A stretch of 64,000 bases of DNA. Origin: Arthrobacter bussei. GTDB taxonomy: Bacteria; Actinomycetota; Actinomycetes; Actinomycetales; Micrococcaceae. A model generated the notes under the pieces. It worked only from the letters and a program-made list of their open reading frames with translations. It did no database searches and was not told where the DNA came from. A program made the position numbers and the translations under genes. Each line of letters begins with the position of its first letter. The stretch's first letter is position 1. Shown one piece after another: positions 1-9,112 of this stretch. The stretch covers positions 1,488,001-1,552,000 of the forward strand of contig NZ_VJXX01000001.1 of assembly GCF_009377195.2 (NCBI RefSeq), read 5' to 3'.

Positions 1-1
1 C

Positions 2-448
2 ACCCACCTGCATCCAGACCTCGTGGTGATGATGTTCGACCTGGTCGGAGCCGGCAACATAGCCCTCGTGACTGACTCGATGGCGGCGTCCGGGCTGACC
101 GATGGGCAGTACCGTCTCGGGCCCGCCCACGTCACCGTGAACGAGGGAGTGGCCCGGCTCGCGACGTCCGGGGCCATTGCAGGCGGAACAGCGAGCATGC
201 TGGAGCTGGTCAGGAACTCGGTGCAAGCCGGCGTCAGCCTCGATGACGCCGTGACCGCCGCCGCCGCAGTACCGTCCGACATCATCGGCAGCAGCTCCCG
301 GGCCGGGCGCCTTCAGGCAGACCGTGCCGCGGACCTACTCATCCTCGATGACAGCCTCGAAACCGTCAGAGTGATGAGGCATGGACACTGGCTCGACCGA
401 CCTCCAAAAGGCTCGATCTCGCACGACCAAACAGGTGCCACAACGTGA
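2..448 (+). CDS. nagA: N-acetylglucosamine-6-phosphate deacetylase, C-terminal part (cut by window start)
   Basis: The reading frame is open from the left edge, so the start lies outside the window. The visible 148 residues match the C-terminal part of the NagA amidohydrolase barrel: the VTDSMAASG segment carries the catalytic aspartate, followed by GAIAGG and the ADLLILDD strand that closes the beta-sandwich. NagA converts GlcNAc-6-P to glucosamine-6-P and acetate in the cytosol, feeding NagB (present at 29.8-30.6 kb). Its stop overlaps the start of the next gene, so the two are co-translated. Identity is firm; full length cannot be judged. Confidence 0.9.
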   Translation, partial: THLHPDLVVMMFDLVGAGNIALVTDSMAASGLTDGQYRLGPAHVTVNEGVARLATSGAIAGGTASMLELVRNSVQAGVSLDDAVTAAAAVPSDIIGSSSRAGRLQADRAADLLILDDSLETVRVMRHGHWLDRPPKGSISHDQTGATT

Positions 449-1401
449 TGGAGCGCTACTTCGTCGGCGCGTACGCAGCATCCCCGGCCCACCAGCGCTG
501 GCAACCCGATCTCGAGCACGAGTATCTTCATGCTCTGGCGGCCCTGCCACACGTCGCCGGTCTCGAACTCCCCTGGATCGACGGACTGCACCCGCACGAC
601 GACGAATGGCTCCTGAGGAACCTCCCCGTCGGCATGGATGTCATCTTGACCGACATACCGGGCACAGTACGGCGCCTAGCTCACAACTCCTCGTTCGGGC
701 TCGCCTCAGCAGATACGAGCGGCAGGGCAGAGGCGCTGGACGTCCTTGCCCGTATCCGTGACGACGTCCACAGACTCAACGATCGGACGGGCAGAGCCAC
801 GGTCCAGGTCCTCGAACTGCACTCTGCGCCCCGTGCTTCCGCCGGCAGACCGGAACTACTCGCTGACTCCCTCGAACAACTCGCGACGTGGGACTGGGAC
901 GGAACGAAACTCGTCATCGAGCACTGCGACGCGGAAGTGCCTCAACGGCGGCCTGAGAAGGGATACCAATCCCTCTCTGCAGAAATTACGGCCATTCAAC
1001 AATCCGGAACCGACGTCGGTATCTCGTTGAACTGGGGCCGGTCGGCCATCGAGCTACGCGATCCTGACCGGGTGACGGACCACATCACGTACGCAGCCGA
1101 CGCCGGTCTTCTCCACGGCCTCATCATCTCGGGCGCATCGAACCAGCCGAGCGTCTTCGGCCCCGGATGGACGGACGCGCATCATCCATTCGAAAAATCT
1201 GCCCGACATCCTCACGGTGAACGCACCTCCCTCCTCACGGAGGACCGCGTCACCAGCGCTTTCGCCGCGGCGGGCCCTCTGCTGTGGGCCGGCGTGAAAC
1301 TGGGATTCCCGTATCCGACGGCCGACGTCAGCGATCGTGTCGCGATGATCGCTGACGCCCTGGACGCCATCGACCGATGCAGGATCCCCGCCCGAATCTG
1401 A
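445..1401 (+). CDS. DUF4862 family protein
   Basis: A cytosolic protein of about 318 residues beginning with a GTG/ATG pair (GTG at 445, ATG at 448) that overlaps the nagA stop. The opening YFVGAYAASP motif and the overall layout fit DUF4862, a family I know from actinobacterial amino-sugar and sialic-acid clusters; no enzyme activity is established to my knowledge. The ELPWIDGLHPHDDEW and VIEHCDAEVP stretches look like loops of a TIM barrel carrying acidic and histidine residues, which would suit a sugar-phosphate isomerase or epimerase. That is inference only. Overlap with nagA argues for a role in amino-sugar use. Confidence 0.8.
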   Translation: MMERYFVGAYAASPAHQRWQPDLEHEYLHALAALPHVAGLELPWIDGLHPHDDEWLLRNLPVGMDVILTDIPGTVRRLAHNSSFGLASADTSGRAEALDVLARIRDDVHRLNDRTGRATVQVLELHSAPRASAGRPELLADSLEQLATWDWDGTKLVIEHCDAEVPQRRPEKGYQSLSAEITAIQQSGTDVGISLNWGRSAIELRDPDRVTDHITYAADAGLLHGLIISGASNQPSVFGPGWTDAHHPFEKSARHPHGERTSLLTEDRVTSAFAAAGPLLWAGVKLGFPYPTADVSDRVAMIADALDAIDRCRIPARI

Positions 1402-1497
1402 CGGGGCGCCGCATGGCCTTCGGGGTTACGACTGGTGACCGCGACGGAGTTGCCCCTGAGCCGACATGAACGGCTCGAGCACAGGATCAGCGTCCCG

Positions 1498-2496
1498 TCA
1501 GACGCGCGGCAGTGGCTCCACCGGGTTGGGAACGCCGGGTTCCACGGCAGACTCGTCGACTGTCTCGTCGACTGTCTCGTCCACGGATGCGGACCGGAGT
1601 TCGTCGAGGCGCACGCACACGACACCAACGACGATCAGCAGTCCGCCGAGCAGCTGCACGGCAGCGGGGAGCTCACCGAGGATGAGCCACGCCGCGATGA
1701 CGGCGAACATCACCTCGGTCAGGGCCACGAAGCTCGCCACCTTCGACCCGAGGCGCCGCGCGGCGAGGATGCCCGTCACATAGGCCGCGACCGTCGCGAC
1801 GAGCACGAGGACCGCCACCGGGACCAGCCAGCTGTAGGTCTGCCCGGCCAGCTGGACATCGGAGAAGACGAACCGGAAGGGCATGATGTTCGTCAGCCCG
1901 AGCACCAGGATCACGCCGGAGGCGACGACCATCCCGCCCCCGGCCATGACGATCGGCGGCAGGGACTCGTCCACCCGGGCCGACATCAGGAAGAACACCA
2001 CGAGGCAGACGGCGGCCGCGAGCCCGAAGAGGATCCCGACCGGATCGAGGCGCGTGTCCCCGGCGAGGTCCAGCACGAGGAGCAGTCCCAGGATCGCCGT
2101 GACGGACCCGATGATAGTGAGTGGCCGGGGCGCCTTCCGCGAGGTCAGCCAGAGGAACCCGACGAGGAGCACGGGCGCGAGGTACTCCAGGAGCAGCGAC
2201 ACCCCGACGGACATCCGCTGCACGGCGTTGAAGTAGAAGAGCTGGCAGAGGGCGATCGCCGTCGCGCCGTAGATCGCGATGGTGAGGGCGTTGCCGCGCA
2301 CCGTCGACCAGCGGCCGTGCAAGGCGATCAGTGCCGGGACGAGGAGCACGACGGCGGCCCCGCCGATGCGGAGGCCGACGGCGGCGCCGGGGCTCCAGCC
2401 AATCTCGAGGAGGGACTTGGCGAAGGGCCCGGAGACGCCGAACGTCGCAGCCGAGACGAGGGCTATCCAGAGGCCGGCGGCGGGTCGCAGGGTCAC
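1498..2496 (-). CDS. EamA/DMT-family transporter
   Basis: 332 residues with about ten hydrophobic helices in two EamA repeats, the second starting near LFGLAAAVCLVVFFL. This is the normal size for the drug/metabolite exporter family, found in the inner membrane, often exporting amino acids or metabolites; substrate unknown here. The start is the first ATG, directly before the first helix. The C-terminal tail is acidic and repeats Val-Asp-Glu-Thr, encoded by two perfect 12-bp units at 1558-1581. It is convergent with the DUF4862 gene and divergent from the CGNR regulator, which may control it. Confidence 0.88.
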   Translation of the reverse strand: MTLRPAAGLWIALVSAATFGVSGPFAKSLLEIGWSPGAAVGLRIGGAAVVLLVPALIALHGRWSTVRGNALTIAIYGATAIALCQLFYFNAVQRMSVGVSLLLEYLAPVLLVGFLWLTSRKAPRPLTIIGSVTAILGLLLVLDLAGDTRLDPVGILFGLAAAVCLVVFFLMSARVDESLPPIVMAGGGMVVASGVILVLGLTNIMPFRFVFSDVQLAGQTYSWLVPVAVLVLVATVAAYVTGILAARRLGSKVASFVALTEVMFAVIAAWLILGELPAAVQLLGGLLIVVGVVCVRLDELRSASVDETVDETVDESAVEPGVPNPVEPLPRV

Positions 2497-2584
2497 GTCC
2501 GCTCCCTTCGGGTCGATGATTGGTGTCAGGACTGACGAGTGGTTATGGTCGTGACATTAGAGGTGCACGCTGTCAGGAGTCAAC

Positions 2585-3130
2585 ATGTCTTTCACCTATG
2601 ACACGGAGGTGGCGCTCTCCTCGGCCGCCGCGCTCATCAACACCGGGAAGGATGACGCGGATCCCCTCGCCACCCTCGAGGGCCTCGACCGGTTCCTGGC
2701 GGAGCAGCGGTTCACCGGCTCGCGCACCCACACCGATGCCGAACTCGCCTCGGTGCGGACCCTGCGCGCCGAGCTGGAGGTGATCTGGTTCGCGGAGGAG
2801 GACGACGCCGTCACCCTGGTGAACGCGATCCTCCGCCGTGCGAGAGCGCTCCCCCAGCTCGTCCGGCACGACGAGTGGGACTGGCACCTGCACGCCACCG
2901 CACCGGAAGCCCCGCTGGAGGAGCGCATGGCGACCGAGGCGGCCATGGCCCTCGCCGACGTCATCCGCGGACACGAACTCGACCGCCTGCGATCCTGCGC
3001 GGCGGAGGACTGCGACGGCGTGGTGCTCGATCTCAGCCGCAACCGTTCGAAGCGGTTCTGCGACACCGGCAACTGCGCGAACCGAACCCACGTGAAGGCG
3101 TACCGGGCCCGGCGGGCGCGCTCCGCCTGA
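2585..3130 (+). CDS. CGNR zinc-finger / ABATE-domain regulator
   Basis: 181 residues. The C-terminal 45 residues form the CGNR zinc finger: Cys138-x4-Cys143, then Cys159-x4-Cys164 followed by Ala-Asn-Arg and a basic tail (VKAYRARR), expected to bind DNA. The N-terminal 120 residues fit the ABATE domain usually paired with it, described as a ligand-sensing part of stress-type regulators. It is divergent from the EamA exporter, with 88 bp between them, so a regulator-exporter pair is a reasonable inference. The ATG at 2585 is preceded by aggag about 8 bp upstream. Confidence 0.85.
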   Translation: MSFTYDTEVALSSAAALINTGKDDADPLATLEGLDRFLAEQRFTGSRTHTDAELASVRTLRAELEVIWFAEEDDAVTLVNAILRRARALPQLVRHDEWDWHLHATAPEAPLEERMATEAAMALADVIRGHELDRLRSCAAEDCDGVVLDLSRNRSKRFCDTGNCANRTHVKAYRARRARSA

Positions 3131-3171
3131 CCCCCGGCCCCATCTCAGTTGCATAACGATCGCCATCGGCC

Positions 3172-3200
3172 TTGATGTAACGCGCATCACTGGATATGTT
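3172..3200 (+). promoter_or_regulatory. Putative sigma-70-type promoter of the sugar ABC operon
   Basis: TTGATG (3172-3177) and TATGTT (3195-3200) are separated by 17 bp, close to the vegetative consensus, in a locally AT-richer stretch. It lies about 145 bp upstream of the chvE start, leaving a long leader. A short palindrome TGTCGACA just downstream could be an operator. Pattern match only. Confidence 0.4.
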
Positions 3201-3344
3201 GTCTTCGCCTACATATTGTCGACATCCCATCGACGGGGCGCTACAGCGTTGTACCAGCTCGATCCGCCCGGACAGCGGACCGCCTGCCGCCGTCAAGGCC
3301 GCACCCGGTCCGCCGACGCCCGGATCCCTTTCGAAGGCTCGACC

Positions 3345-4463
3345 ATGACCACGATCAAGAAAGTTTCCGCCGCCCTGCTGGCCGTCGGCGTAGCAGCAGG
3401 CCTGTCGGCCTGCGCGCCCGCCGGATCCACGCCGGCCGCCGACGGCGATTCCGCCGCCACCTGCAATGTCGGTATCTCCATGCCCACCCGCAGCCTCGAG
3501 CGCTGGATCAACGACGGTGAGGGACTCAAGGAGAAGCTCGAGGCCGCGGACTGCACCGTGGATCTCCAGTACGCGGACAACAAGACGGACCAGCAGATCA
3601 GCCAGATCCAGAACCAGGTGGCCGGCGGGGCGAAGATCCTCGTCGTCGCTGCCATCGACGGCCAGACCCTCGGGCCCGCCCTCGAGGACGCCGCGTCCCA
3701 GGACGTCAAGGTCATCGCCTACGACCGCCTCATCAACGGCACCGAGGCCGTGGACTACTACGCCACCTTCGACAACTACAAGGTGGGCCAGCTCCAGGGC
3801 CAGTTCATCGAGGAGCAGCTCGGCCTCGCCGACGGCAAGGGTCCCTTCAACCTCGAGCCCTTCGCGGGCAGCCCCGACGACAACAACGCCGCGTTCTTCT
3901 TCGCCGGGGCCTGGGACGTCCTCCTGCCCTACGTCGAGTCCGGCCAGCTGGTCGTCCCCTCCGGGAAGTCGCCGGCGGACAACGACGGCTGGAAGGCCAT
4001 CGGAATCCTCGGCTGGGGCTCCGACGACGCCCAGGCCGAGATGGACAACCGCCTGCAGTCGTTCTACACCGGCGGCGACAAGGTCGACGTCGTGCTCTCG
4101 CCCAACGACAGCCTCGCGCTCGGTATCGAGGCGTCCCTCGATGCCGCCGGCTATGCGCCGGGTACGGACTGGCCGCTCATCACGGGCCAGGACGCCGACG
4201 TCGCCAACGTCAAGGCGATCCTGGCCGACCAGCAGTCGATGACCGTGTGGAAGGACACCCGCGAGCTCGGCGGCCAGGTCGAGTCGATGATCCAGGCGAT
4301 CGTCGCCGGCGAGGAGGTCGAGGTCAACGACACCGAGACCTACGACAACGGCACCAAGGTGGTCCCCTCCTACCTCCTTGATCCCGTGGTGGTGGCGAAG
4401 GACGACGTCGAACCGACGCTCGTGGAGTCCGGCTTCGTGAAGGCAGCAGACATCGGTCTCTGA
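3345..4463 (+). CDS. chvE: Multiple-monosaccharide ABC transporter, substrate-binding lipoprotein
   Basis: 372 residues from the ATG at 3345, chosen because it gives a clean lipoprotein signal: MTTIKK, a hydrophobic core, then LSAC with the lipidated Cys at 23. The body is a periplasmic-binding fold of the ChvE/XylF type (NVGISMPT start, IAYDRLINGTEAVDYYATFDN, and PNDSLALGIEA near the C-terminus). It binds monosaccharides outside the membrane and delivers them to MmsA/MmsB. An in-frame extension to 3216 exists but would bury the signal peptide. A strong stem-loop separates it from the ATPase gene. Confidence 0.93.
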   Translation: MTTIKKVSAALLAVGVAAGLSACAPAGSTPAADGDSAATCNVGISMPTRSLERWINDGEGLKEKLEAADCTVDLQYADNKTDQQISQIQNQVAGGAKILVVAAIDGQTLGPALEDAASQDVKVIAYDRLINGTEAVDYYATFDNYKVGQLQGQFIEEQLGLADGKGPFNLEPFAGSPDDNNAAFFFAGAWDVLLPYVESGQLVVPSGKSPADNDGWKAIGILGWGSDDAQAEMDNRLQSFYTGGDKVDVVLSPNDSLALGIEASLDAAGYAPGTDWPLITGQDADVANVKAILADQQSMTVWKDTRELGGQVESMIQAIVAGEEVEVNDTETYDNGTKVVPSYLLDPVVVAKDDVEPTLVESGFVKAADIGL

Positions 4464-4472
4464 CCATCGGGT

Positions 4473-4513
4473 GGCAGGACGGGGCGCGGCGACGAGCCGC
4501 GCCCCGTCCTGCC
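4473..4513 (+). terminator. Intercistronic 18-bp perfect stem-loop between chvE and mmsA
   Basis: GGCAGGACGGGGCGCGGC at 4473-4490 pairs perfectly with 4496-4513 across a five-base loop GACGA. There is no T-run after it, and mmsA starts 21 bp further on. It is therefore more likely a partial terminator or an mRNA-end stabiliser that lets binding protein outnumber transporter, than a full operon end. Confidence 0.7.
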
Positions 4514-4534
4514 CTACAGCGAAGCGAGAACAGC

Positions 4535-6082
4535 ATGAGCAACGTCATCCTCGAGATGAACGGCATCGTGAAGGAATTCAACGGCATCCGGGCCCTCGAC
4601 GGCGTCTCGGTGAGCGTGGAGCGCGGCGAGGTGCATGCCATCTGCGGTGAGAACGGCGCCGGGAAATCGACCCTGATGAAGGTGCTCAGCGGCGTGTACG
4701 CGCACGGCAGCTTCGACGGCACGATCACGATCGATGGCGAGCCGGTGGCGTACGGCTCCATCAATGACAGCGAGCGTGACGGCGTCGTCATCATCCATCA
4801 GGAGCTGGCGCTCAGTCCGTACCTGTCGATCGCCGAGAACATCTTCCTCGGTAATGAGGTCCAGCGGGGCGGGGTGATCGACTGGAACAGGACGAACCTG
4901 CAGGCCACCGAGCTGCTCGCGCGCGTGGGCCTGCAGGAGAACGCCGCCACGAGGGTGCTCGAACTGGGCGTGGGCAAGCAGCAGCTCGTGGAAATCGCGA
5001 AGGCCCTGTCGAAGGAAGTGCGGATCCTCATCCTGGACGAGCCGACGGCGGCGCTCAACGACGACGACTCCGCCCACCTGCTGGGCCTCATCGACCAGCT
5101 GCGGAACCAGGGCATCACCTCGATCATCATCTCCCACAAGCTCAAGGAGATCCGGGCGATCGCCGACACCGTCACCGTCATCCGTGACGGACAGACGATC
5201 GAGTCCTTCCCGGTGAAGGACAGCGATGACATCGAGACCCGGATCATCCGGGCGATGGTTGGGCGTCCCCTCGACCATCAGTTCCCCCCGAGGACACCGG
5301 ATATCGGCGAGGAGAAGTTCCGGGTCGAGGACTGGTCGGTGCACCACCCCATCGACGTGGAACGCGTCGTCGTAGACCGGGCGTCCTTCCACGTCCGGGC
5401 CGGCGAGATCGTCGGCTTCGCAGGCCTCATGGGTGCAGGTCGCACGGAACTGGCCATGAGTCTCTTCGGCCGGTCCTACGGAACCGGCATCTCCGGGCGG
5501 GTCTACAAGGACGGCAGGGAGATCCAGACACGGACCGTAGGGGAGGCCATCCGGAACGGGATCGCCTATGTCACGGAGGACCGCAAGCGCTACGGCCTGA
5601 ACCTGATCGGCAGCATCACGGTCAACGTCTCGGCAGCTGCCCTCGGCAAGCTCGCCCGGCTGGGGATCATCGACCGGAACAGGGAGTACGCCGTCGCGGA
5701 CGAGTACCGCAAGCAGATGAACATCAAGACGCCGAGCGTCTCGTCCGTCGTCGGCAACCTGTCAGGCGGGAACCAGCAGAAGGTCGTGCTCAGCAAGTGG
5801 ATCTATTCAGGACCGGACGTTCTCATCCTGGATGAACCCACGCGCGGAATCGACGTCGGCGCCAAGTACGAGATCTACGGGATCATCAACGAAATGGCGG
5901 CCCAGGGGAAGGCGGTCATCGTCATCTCCAGTGAGCTACCCGAGCTGATCGGCCTCTCGGATCGCATCTACACCATCGCGGAAGGCAAGCTCACAGGCGA
6001 GCTGGATCGCGCCCATGCCACGCAGGAGGAGCTCATGCGCTACATGACCGCCGCCAGGAACGAAGGAGCACAGGCCTCATGA
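4535..6082 (+). CDS. mmsA: Multiple-monosaccharide ABC transporter, ATP-binding protein (two ABC domains)
   Basis: 515 residues with two fused nucleotide-binding domains, the layout of GguA/XylG/MglA. Domain 1 has an intact Walker A (GENGAGKST, 38-46) and Walker B (LILDEPTAAL). Domain 2 has a degenerate Walker A (GLMGAGRTEL) but an intact signature LSGGNQQK and LILDEPTRGID, as is normal in this family. It powers sugar import through MmsB. The ATG follows GAAGCGAG at 12 bp. Its stop overlaps the mmsB start by 4 bp (ATGA), so the two are translationally coupled. Confidence 0.95.
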   Translation: MSNVILEMNGIVKEFNGIRALDGVSVSVERGEVHAICGENGAGKSTLMKVLSGVYAHGSFDGTITIDGEPVAYGSINDSERDGVVIIHQELALSPYLSIAENIFLGNEVQRGGVIDWNRTNLQATELLARVGLQENAATRVLELGVGKQQLVEIAKALSKEVRILILDEPTAALNDDDSAHLLGLIDQLRNQGITSIIISHKLKEIRAIADTVTVIRDGQTIESFPVKDSDDIETRIIRAMVGRPLDHQFPPRTPDIGEEKFRVEDWSVHHPIDVERVVVDRASFHVRAGEIVGFAGLMGAGRTELAMSLFGRSYGTGISGRVYKDGREIQTRTVGEAIRNGIAYVTEDRKRYGLNLIGSITVNVSAAALGKLARLGIIDRNREYAVADEYRKQMNIKTPSVSSVVGNLSGGNQQKVVLSKWIYSGPDVLILDEPTRGIDVGAKYEIYGIINEMAAQGKAVIVISSELPELIGLSDRIYTIAEGKLTGELDRAHATQEELMRYMTAARNEGAQAS

Positions 6083-7287
6083 CCACCGCCACTCCCGAGC
6101 AGGCCACTGCTCCCGTCCCACCGCGCCCGGATCCGGTGAGGAAGAAACGGCGACGGGTCGACATGCGCCAGTACGGCATCCTCGCCGCGCTCGCGGTCAT
6201 CATCGTGCTGTTCCAGGTCCTCACCGGTGGACGGCTCCTGTACCCCGGGAACGTCAGCAACCTCATCCAGCAGAACGCCTACGTGCTCATCCTCGCGATC
6301 GGGATGGTGATCGTCATCATCGCCGGGCATATCGACCTGTCCGTGGGGTCGATCGTGGCGACCGTCGGTGCAGTGGCAGCGCTCTCGATGAACAGCTGGG
6401 GCCTGCCCTGGGGCGCGGCGGTCGCCCTGTCACTCCTCGTCGGAGCACTCATCGGTGCGTGGCAGGGCTTTTGGGTCGCCTTCGTGGGGATACCCGCCTT
6501 CATCGTGACGCTCGCCGGCATGCTCGTGTTCCGCGGCGTCGCGCTCGTGCTGCTCACGGGGGGCACCATCAGCGGCCTGCCCCGGGCCTTCAACTCCATC
6601 GGCTCCGGTACGCTCCCTTCGACCGGCACCCCGGATCTCATCACACTCGGCATCGGGGCCCTCGCCTCGCTCGCCCTGGTCGTCCAGCAGCTCAAGGGCC
6701 GCGCTGACCTCCGCCGCCTCAACCTCCCCCGGGAGCGGGCGCTGTCCTTCGTCCTGAAGACCGCCATCGCCGTGGTCGCCATCATGTACCTCTGCTACCT
6801 GCTGGCGTACAACCGGGGCACACCGATCATCCTCATCATCCTGGCCACGCTCGTCCTCCTCTATTCGTTCCTGCTCTCGCGCACGGTGTTCGGACGACAC
6901 GTCTATGCCATGGGAGGCAATCTCTACGCAGCCATGATGTCCGGCGTGAAGACGAAGTGGGTCAACTTCTTCATCTTCGTGAACATGGGTTTCCTCGCCG
7001 GTCTCGCCGGGGTGGTCAGCACCGCCCGCGCAGGCAGCGCCGTCGCCTCCGCGGGCGGCAGCTTCGAGCTCGACGCCATCGCGGCCGTCTTCATCGGTGG
7101 CGCCGCTGTCCAGGGTGGAGTCGGGACGGTGATCGGTGCCGTGATCGGCGGCCTGGTGATGGGCGTCCTCAACCAGGGACTGTCGATCCTCTCGGTGGAC
7201 GCAGCTTGGCAGCAGGTCATCAAGGGCCTGGTCCTCCTGCTCGCCGTGGCGTTCGATGTGTACAGCAAGCGCAGGACCGGTCGCTGA
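6079..7287 (+). CDS. mmsB: Multiple-monosaccharide ABC transporter, permease
   Basis: 402 residues, about ten membrane helices, of the GguB/XylH branch of the sugar permease family. The HIDLSVGSIVA motif after the second helix is the hallmark of BPD_transp_2 sugar permeases, and GGAAVQGGVGTVIGAVIGG near the end is typical too. The N-terminus is a basic cytosolic segment (RPDPVRKKRRRVD). It forms the membrane channel with MmsA and takes substrate from the ChvE-like protein. It is the last gene of the operon; a hairpin follows at 7336-7378. Confidence 0.94.
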   Translation: MTTATPEQATAPVPPRPDPVRKKRRRVDMRQYGILAALAVIIVLFQVLTGGRLLYPGNVSNLIQQNAYVLILAIGMVIVIIAGHIDLSVGSIVATVGAVAALSMNSWGLPWGAAVALSLLVGALIGAWQGFWVAFVGIPAFIVTLAGMLVFRGVALVLLTGGTISGLPRAFNSIGSGTLPSTGTPDLITLGIGALASLALVVQQLKGRADLRRLNLPRERALSFVLKTAIAVVAIMYLCYLLAYNRGTPIILIILATLVLLYSFLLSRTVFGRHVYAMGGNLYAAMMSGVKTKWVNFFIFVNMGFLAGLAGVVSTARAGSAVASAGGSFELDAIAAVFIGGAAVQGGVGTVIGAVIGGLVMGVLNQGLSILSVDAAWQQVIKGLVLLLAVAFDVYSKRRTGR

Positions 7288-7335
7288 GCTCTCCCACCGG
7301 TTCCATGATCGACGACGTTCTTCCTGGGCGTCCTG

Positions 7336-7378
7336 CCTTGAGCGGAGACGGGCGGTGGCGATCCGTCCCCGCTCGAGG
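7336..7378. terminator. Putative bidirectional terminator between mmsB and the AAA ATPase gene
   Basis: CCTTGAGCGGAGACGG (7336-7351) can pair with CCGTCCCCGCTCGAGG (7363-7378) with one mismatch and one wobble, leaving an 11-base loop. It sits between two convergent genes, where a shared terminator is expected. No long T-run on either side. Confidence 0.5.
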
Positions 7379-7417
7379 CACCAGCCCGATCACCGCCGAC
7401 CGCGGTGCGGGAGCGGG

Positions 7418-9049
7418 TCAGCCGGCCGTGCGGGGCCCCGCGTCAGGCGGCGGCGCGTCCTCCACCGACACCGAGGGCGGCACAACGGCGTCGACGCCCT
7501 CGCCCGGGAAGCCGTCCTCGGAGTACCCACCGTCGGTGAACGCCGGCCTGCCCGTGAAGACCTGCTCCGTCGTGGTCGGGATTGGCGTGTAACTCCCCGC
7601 ATACATGAGGTGACCCGGTCCCGCGGGGAACGGTGCATCGGGATACGGTCTGCCGGTTCCGGGGTCACCCTCCCCGCCGGGCCCGCCGCTGCCGAGAAGA
7701 CTCCTCGTCAGGGCGGCTCCGTCCGACATGAGTTCCTCGACCGCGGCGAGAAGGTGCCCGTCCGTGACGGGACCTCCCTGCAGGGCAGCCGCGAGGACGG
7801 TCCGGCGGACGAGCTCGCGGGTGAAGGACGCCGTCGTACCCTCGGTCCGGCCGGCCGCCGACCCGATCCCCGCCGCCGTCAGCGGCAGCCCGGCTGCGTA
7901 CAGGCGCAGCAGCGCCGCACGCTCGGCCTCGGCAGGCAGGGGCACCTCGATCGCGAGATCCACGCGGCCCGGGCGCTGGGCGAGCGCCCGCTCGAGCATG
8001 TCCACACGGTTGGTGGTGAGGACGAAGGTGACGTCGGCGTCGGCGTCGAGCCCGTCCATCGCGTCGAGCACCTCGAAGAGCAGGGGCTGCGGCCCGTGGC
8101 CGAAACTCCGGTCCTCGGCGATGAGGTCGCAGTCCTCGAGCACCACGATCGAGGGCTGGAGCGCGCGCGCCATCCTCGCGGCCTCGCCCACGTGGGCGAG
8201 CGTGCCGCCGGACAGGAGGATCGCCGTCGTCCCCTCGCTCGCGCCGAGCAGGAAGCGGACCGTGTGCGTCTTACCCGTCCCGGGCGGTCCGTAGAGCAGA
8301 ATCCCACGCTTGAGATGCTGGCCCGCGGCGACGAGCGCCTCCCGGTGGGCAGCGATGCCCAGCGCGTGCTCCGTGACCCTGGCCAGCAGCCCTTCGGGCA
8401 GGATGACGTCCGCGGCGGTGATCCGGGGCCGATGGTGGAAGGTGACGCCGGCGGTCTGCTGGCCGAAGTCGTCGCCGGCGAGCGAGAGGACCTGGCCCTT
8501 CAGGACGCTCTCGGTCTGCATTCGCCGGCGGAACTCCGCGAGGAGCGCGGCCGTCACGGTCGGCTCCGCGCAGAGCACCTCGAGCGTGGCCGTCTGGCGG
8601 CCGAAGCGCGGCTCCGCCCTGCGCTGGAGGAGGGCGACGGCGACCCCCTCACGTTCGAAGAGTCGGAGTCCGAAGGCCACGGTCTGGCGCTGCTCGTCCG
8701 GGCCGATCGGCAGGTTCGCGTAGTCCGGCTGGGCGAGGGGGAAGTTCGGGTACATCTGGGACTGCTGGAGCATGTCGCTCAATGACATGTGGTTGCGCTG
8801 GTCCCCGCCCCCGATGCCCACGAGGCGGGCGTCCTCACCTACGAGGCCGGTGAGGACGATGTCCGCATCCACGAACCGGTGCGCACTCACGTCCTCGAGG
8901 ACCACGGCCACGCCACCGGCGTCCGTGCCGAGATGAGCGGTGAGCGTGTCGAGCAGTTCCCTCCCGCGCGCCGAACGCGGCTGGGCCTCCTGCACTAGGC
9001 GCACCATGGTGCCGAACTCCGTGACGAAACGTGCTGTGTCATCCCCCAT
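7418..9049 (-). CDS. AAA-family ATPase, orphan
   Basis: 543 residues with one AAA module in the middle: Walker A GPPGTGKT (254-261), Walker B IVVLEDCDLI (301-310), sensor-1 TTNRVD (345-350) and arginine finger RPGR (359-362), as in FtsH/Cdc48-like enzymes. There is no zinc-protease motif and no membrane helix. The first 250 residues are an unrecognised domain, and the last 90 are a Gly/Pro/Asp-rich tail likely to be disordered. An ATP-driven remodeller is plausible; substrate unknown. No Shine-Dalgarno precedes ATG 9049, whereas ATG at 9007 has GGAG 9 bp upstream and may be the true start. Confidence 0.82.
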   Translation of the reverse strand: MGDDTARFVTEFGTMVRLVQEAQPRSARGRELLDTLTAHLGTDAGGVAVVLEDVSAHRFVDADIVLTGLVGEDARLVGIGGGDQRNHMSLSDMLQQSQMYPNFPLAQPDYANLPIGPDEQRQTVAFGLRLFEREGVAVALLQRRAEPRFGRQTATLEVLCAEPTVTAALLAEFRRRMQTESVLKGQVLSLAGDDFGQQTAGVTFHHRPRITAADVILPEGLLARVTEHALGIAAHREALVAAGQHLKRGILLYGPPGTGKTHTVRFLLGASEGTTAILLSGGTLAHVGEAARMARALQPSIVVLEDCDLIAEDRSFGHGPQPLLFEVLDAMDGLDADADVTFVLTTNRVDMLERALAQRPGRVDLAIEVPLPAEAERAALLRLYAAGLPLTAAGIGSAAGRTEGTTASFTRELVRRTVLAAALQGGPVTDGHLLAAVEELMSDGAALTRSLLGSGGPGGEGDPGTGRPYPDAPFPAGPGHLMYAGSYTPIPTTTEQVFTGRPAFTDGGYSEDGFPGEGVDAVVPPSVSVEDAPPPDAGPRTAG

Positions 9050-9112
9050 GGGGGGAGGTTAGCAGCGCCGTCAAGGGCAGCGCCGTGCTCGTGCCGGGTC
9101 CGGTGCGATCCG

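Noticed and set aside
1435..2535. Long plus-strand open frame antisense to the EamA gene
   Set aside because: Composition is low-complexity His/Asp/Gly/Arg with no family motifs, and the opposite strand encodes a well-formed membrane transporter; typical high-GC shadow frame.
9050..9075. Possible iron-box half-site (AGGTTAGC) before the AAA ATPase gene
   Set aside because: Only one arm matches; the second arm is absent and the gene has no iron link.
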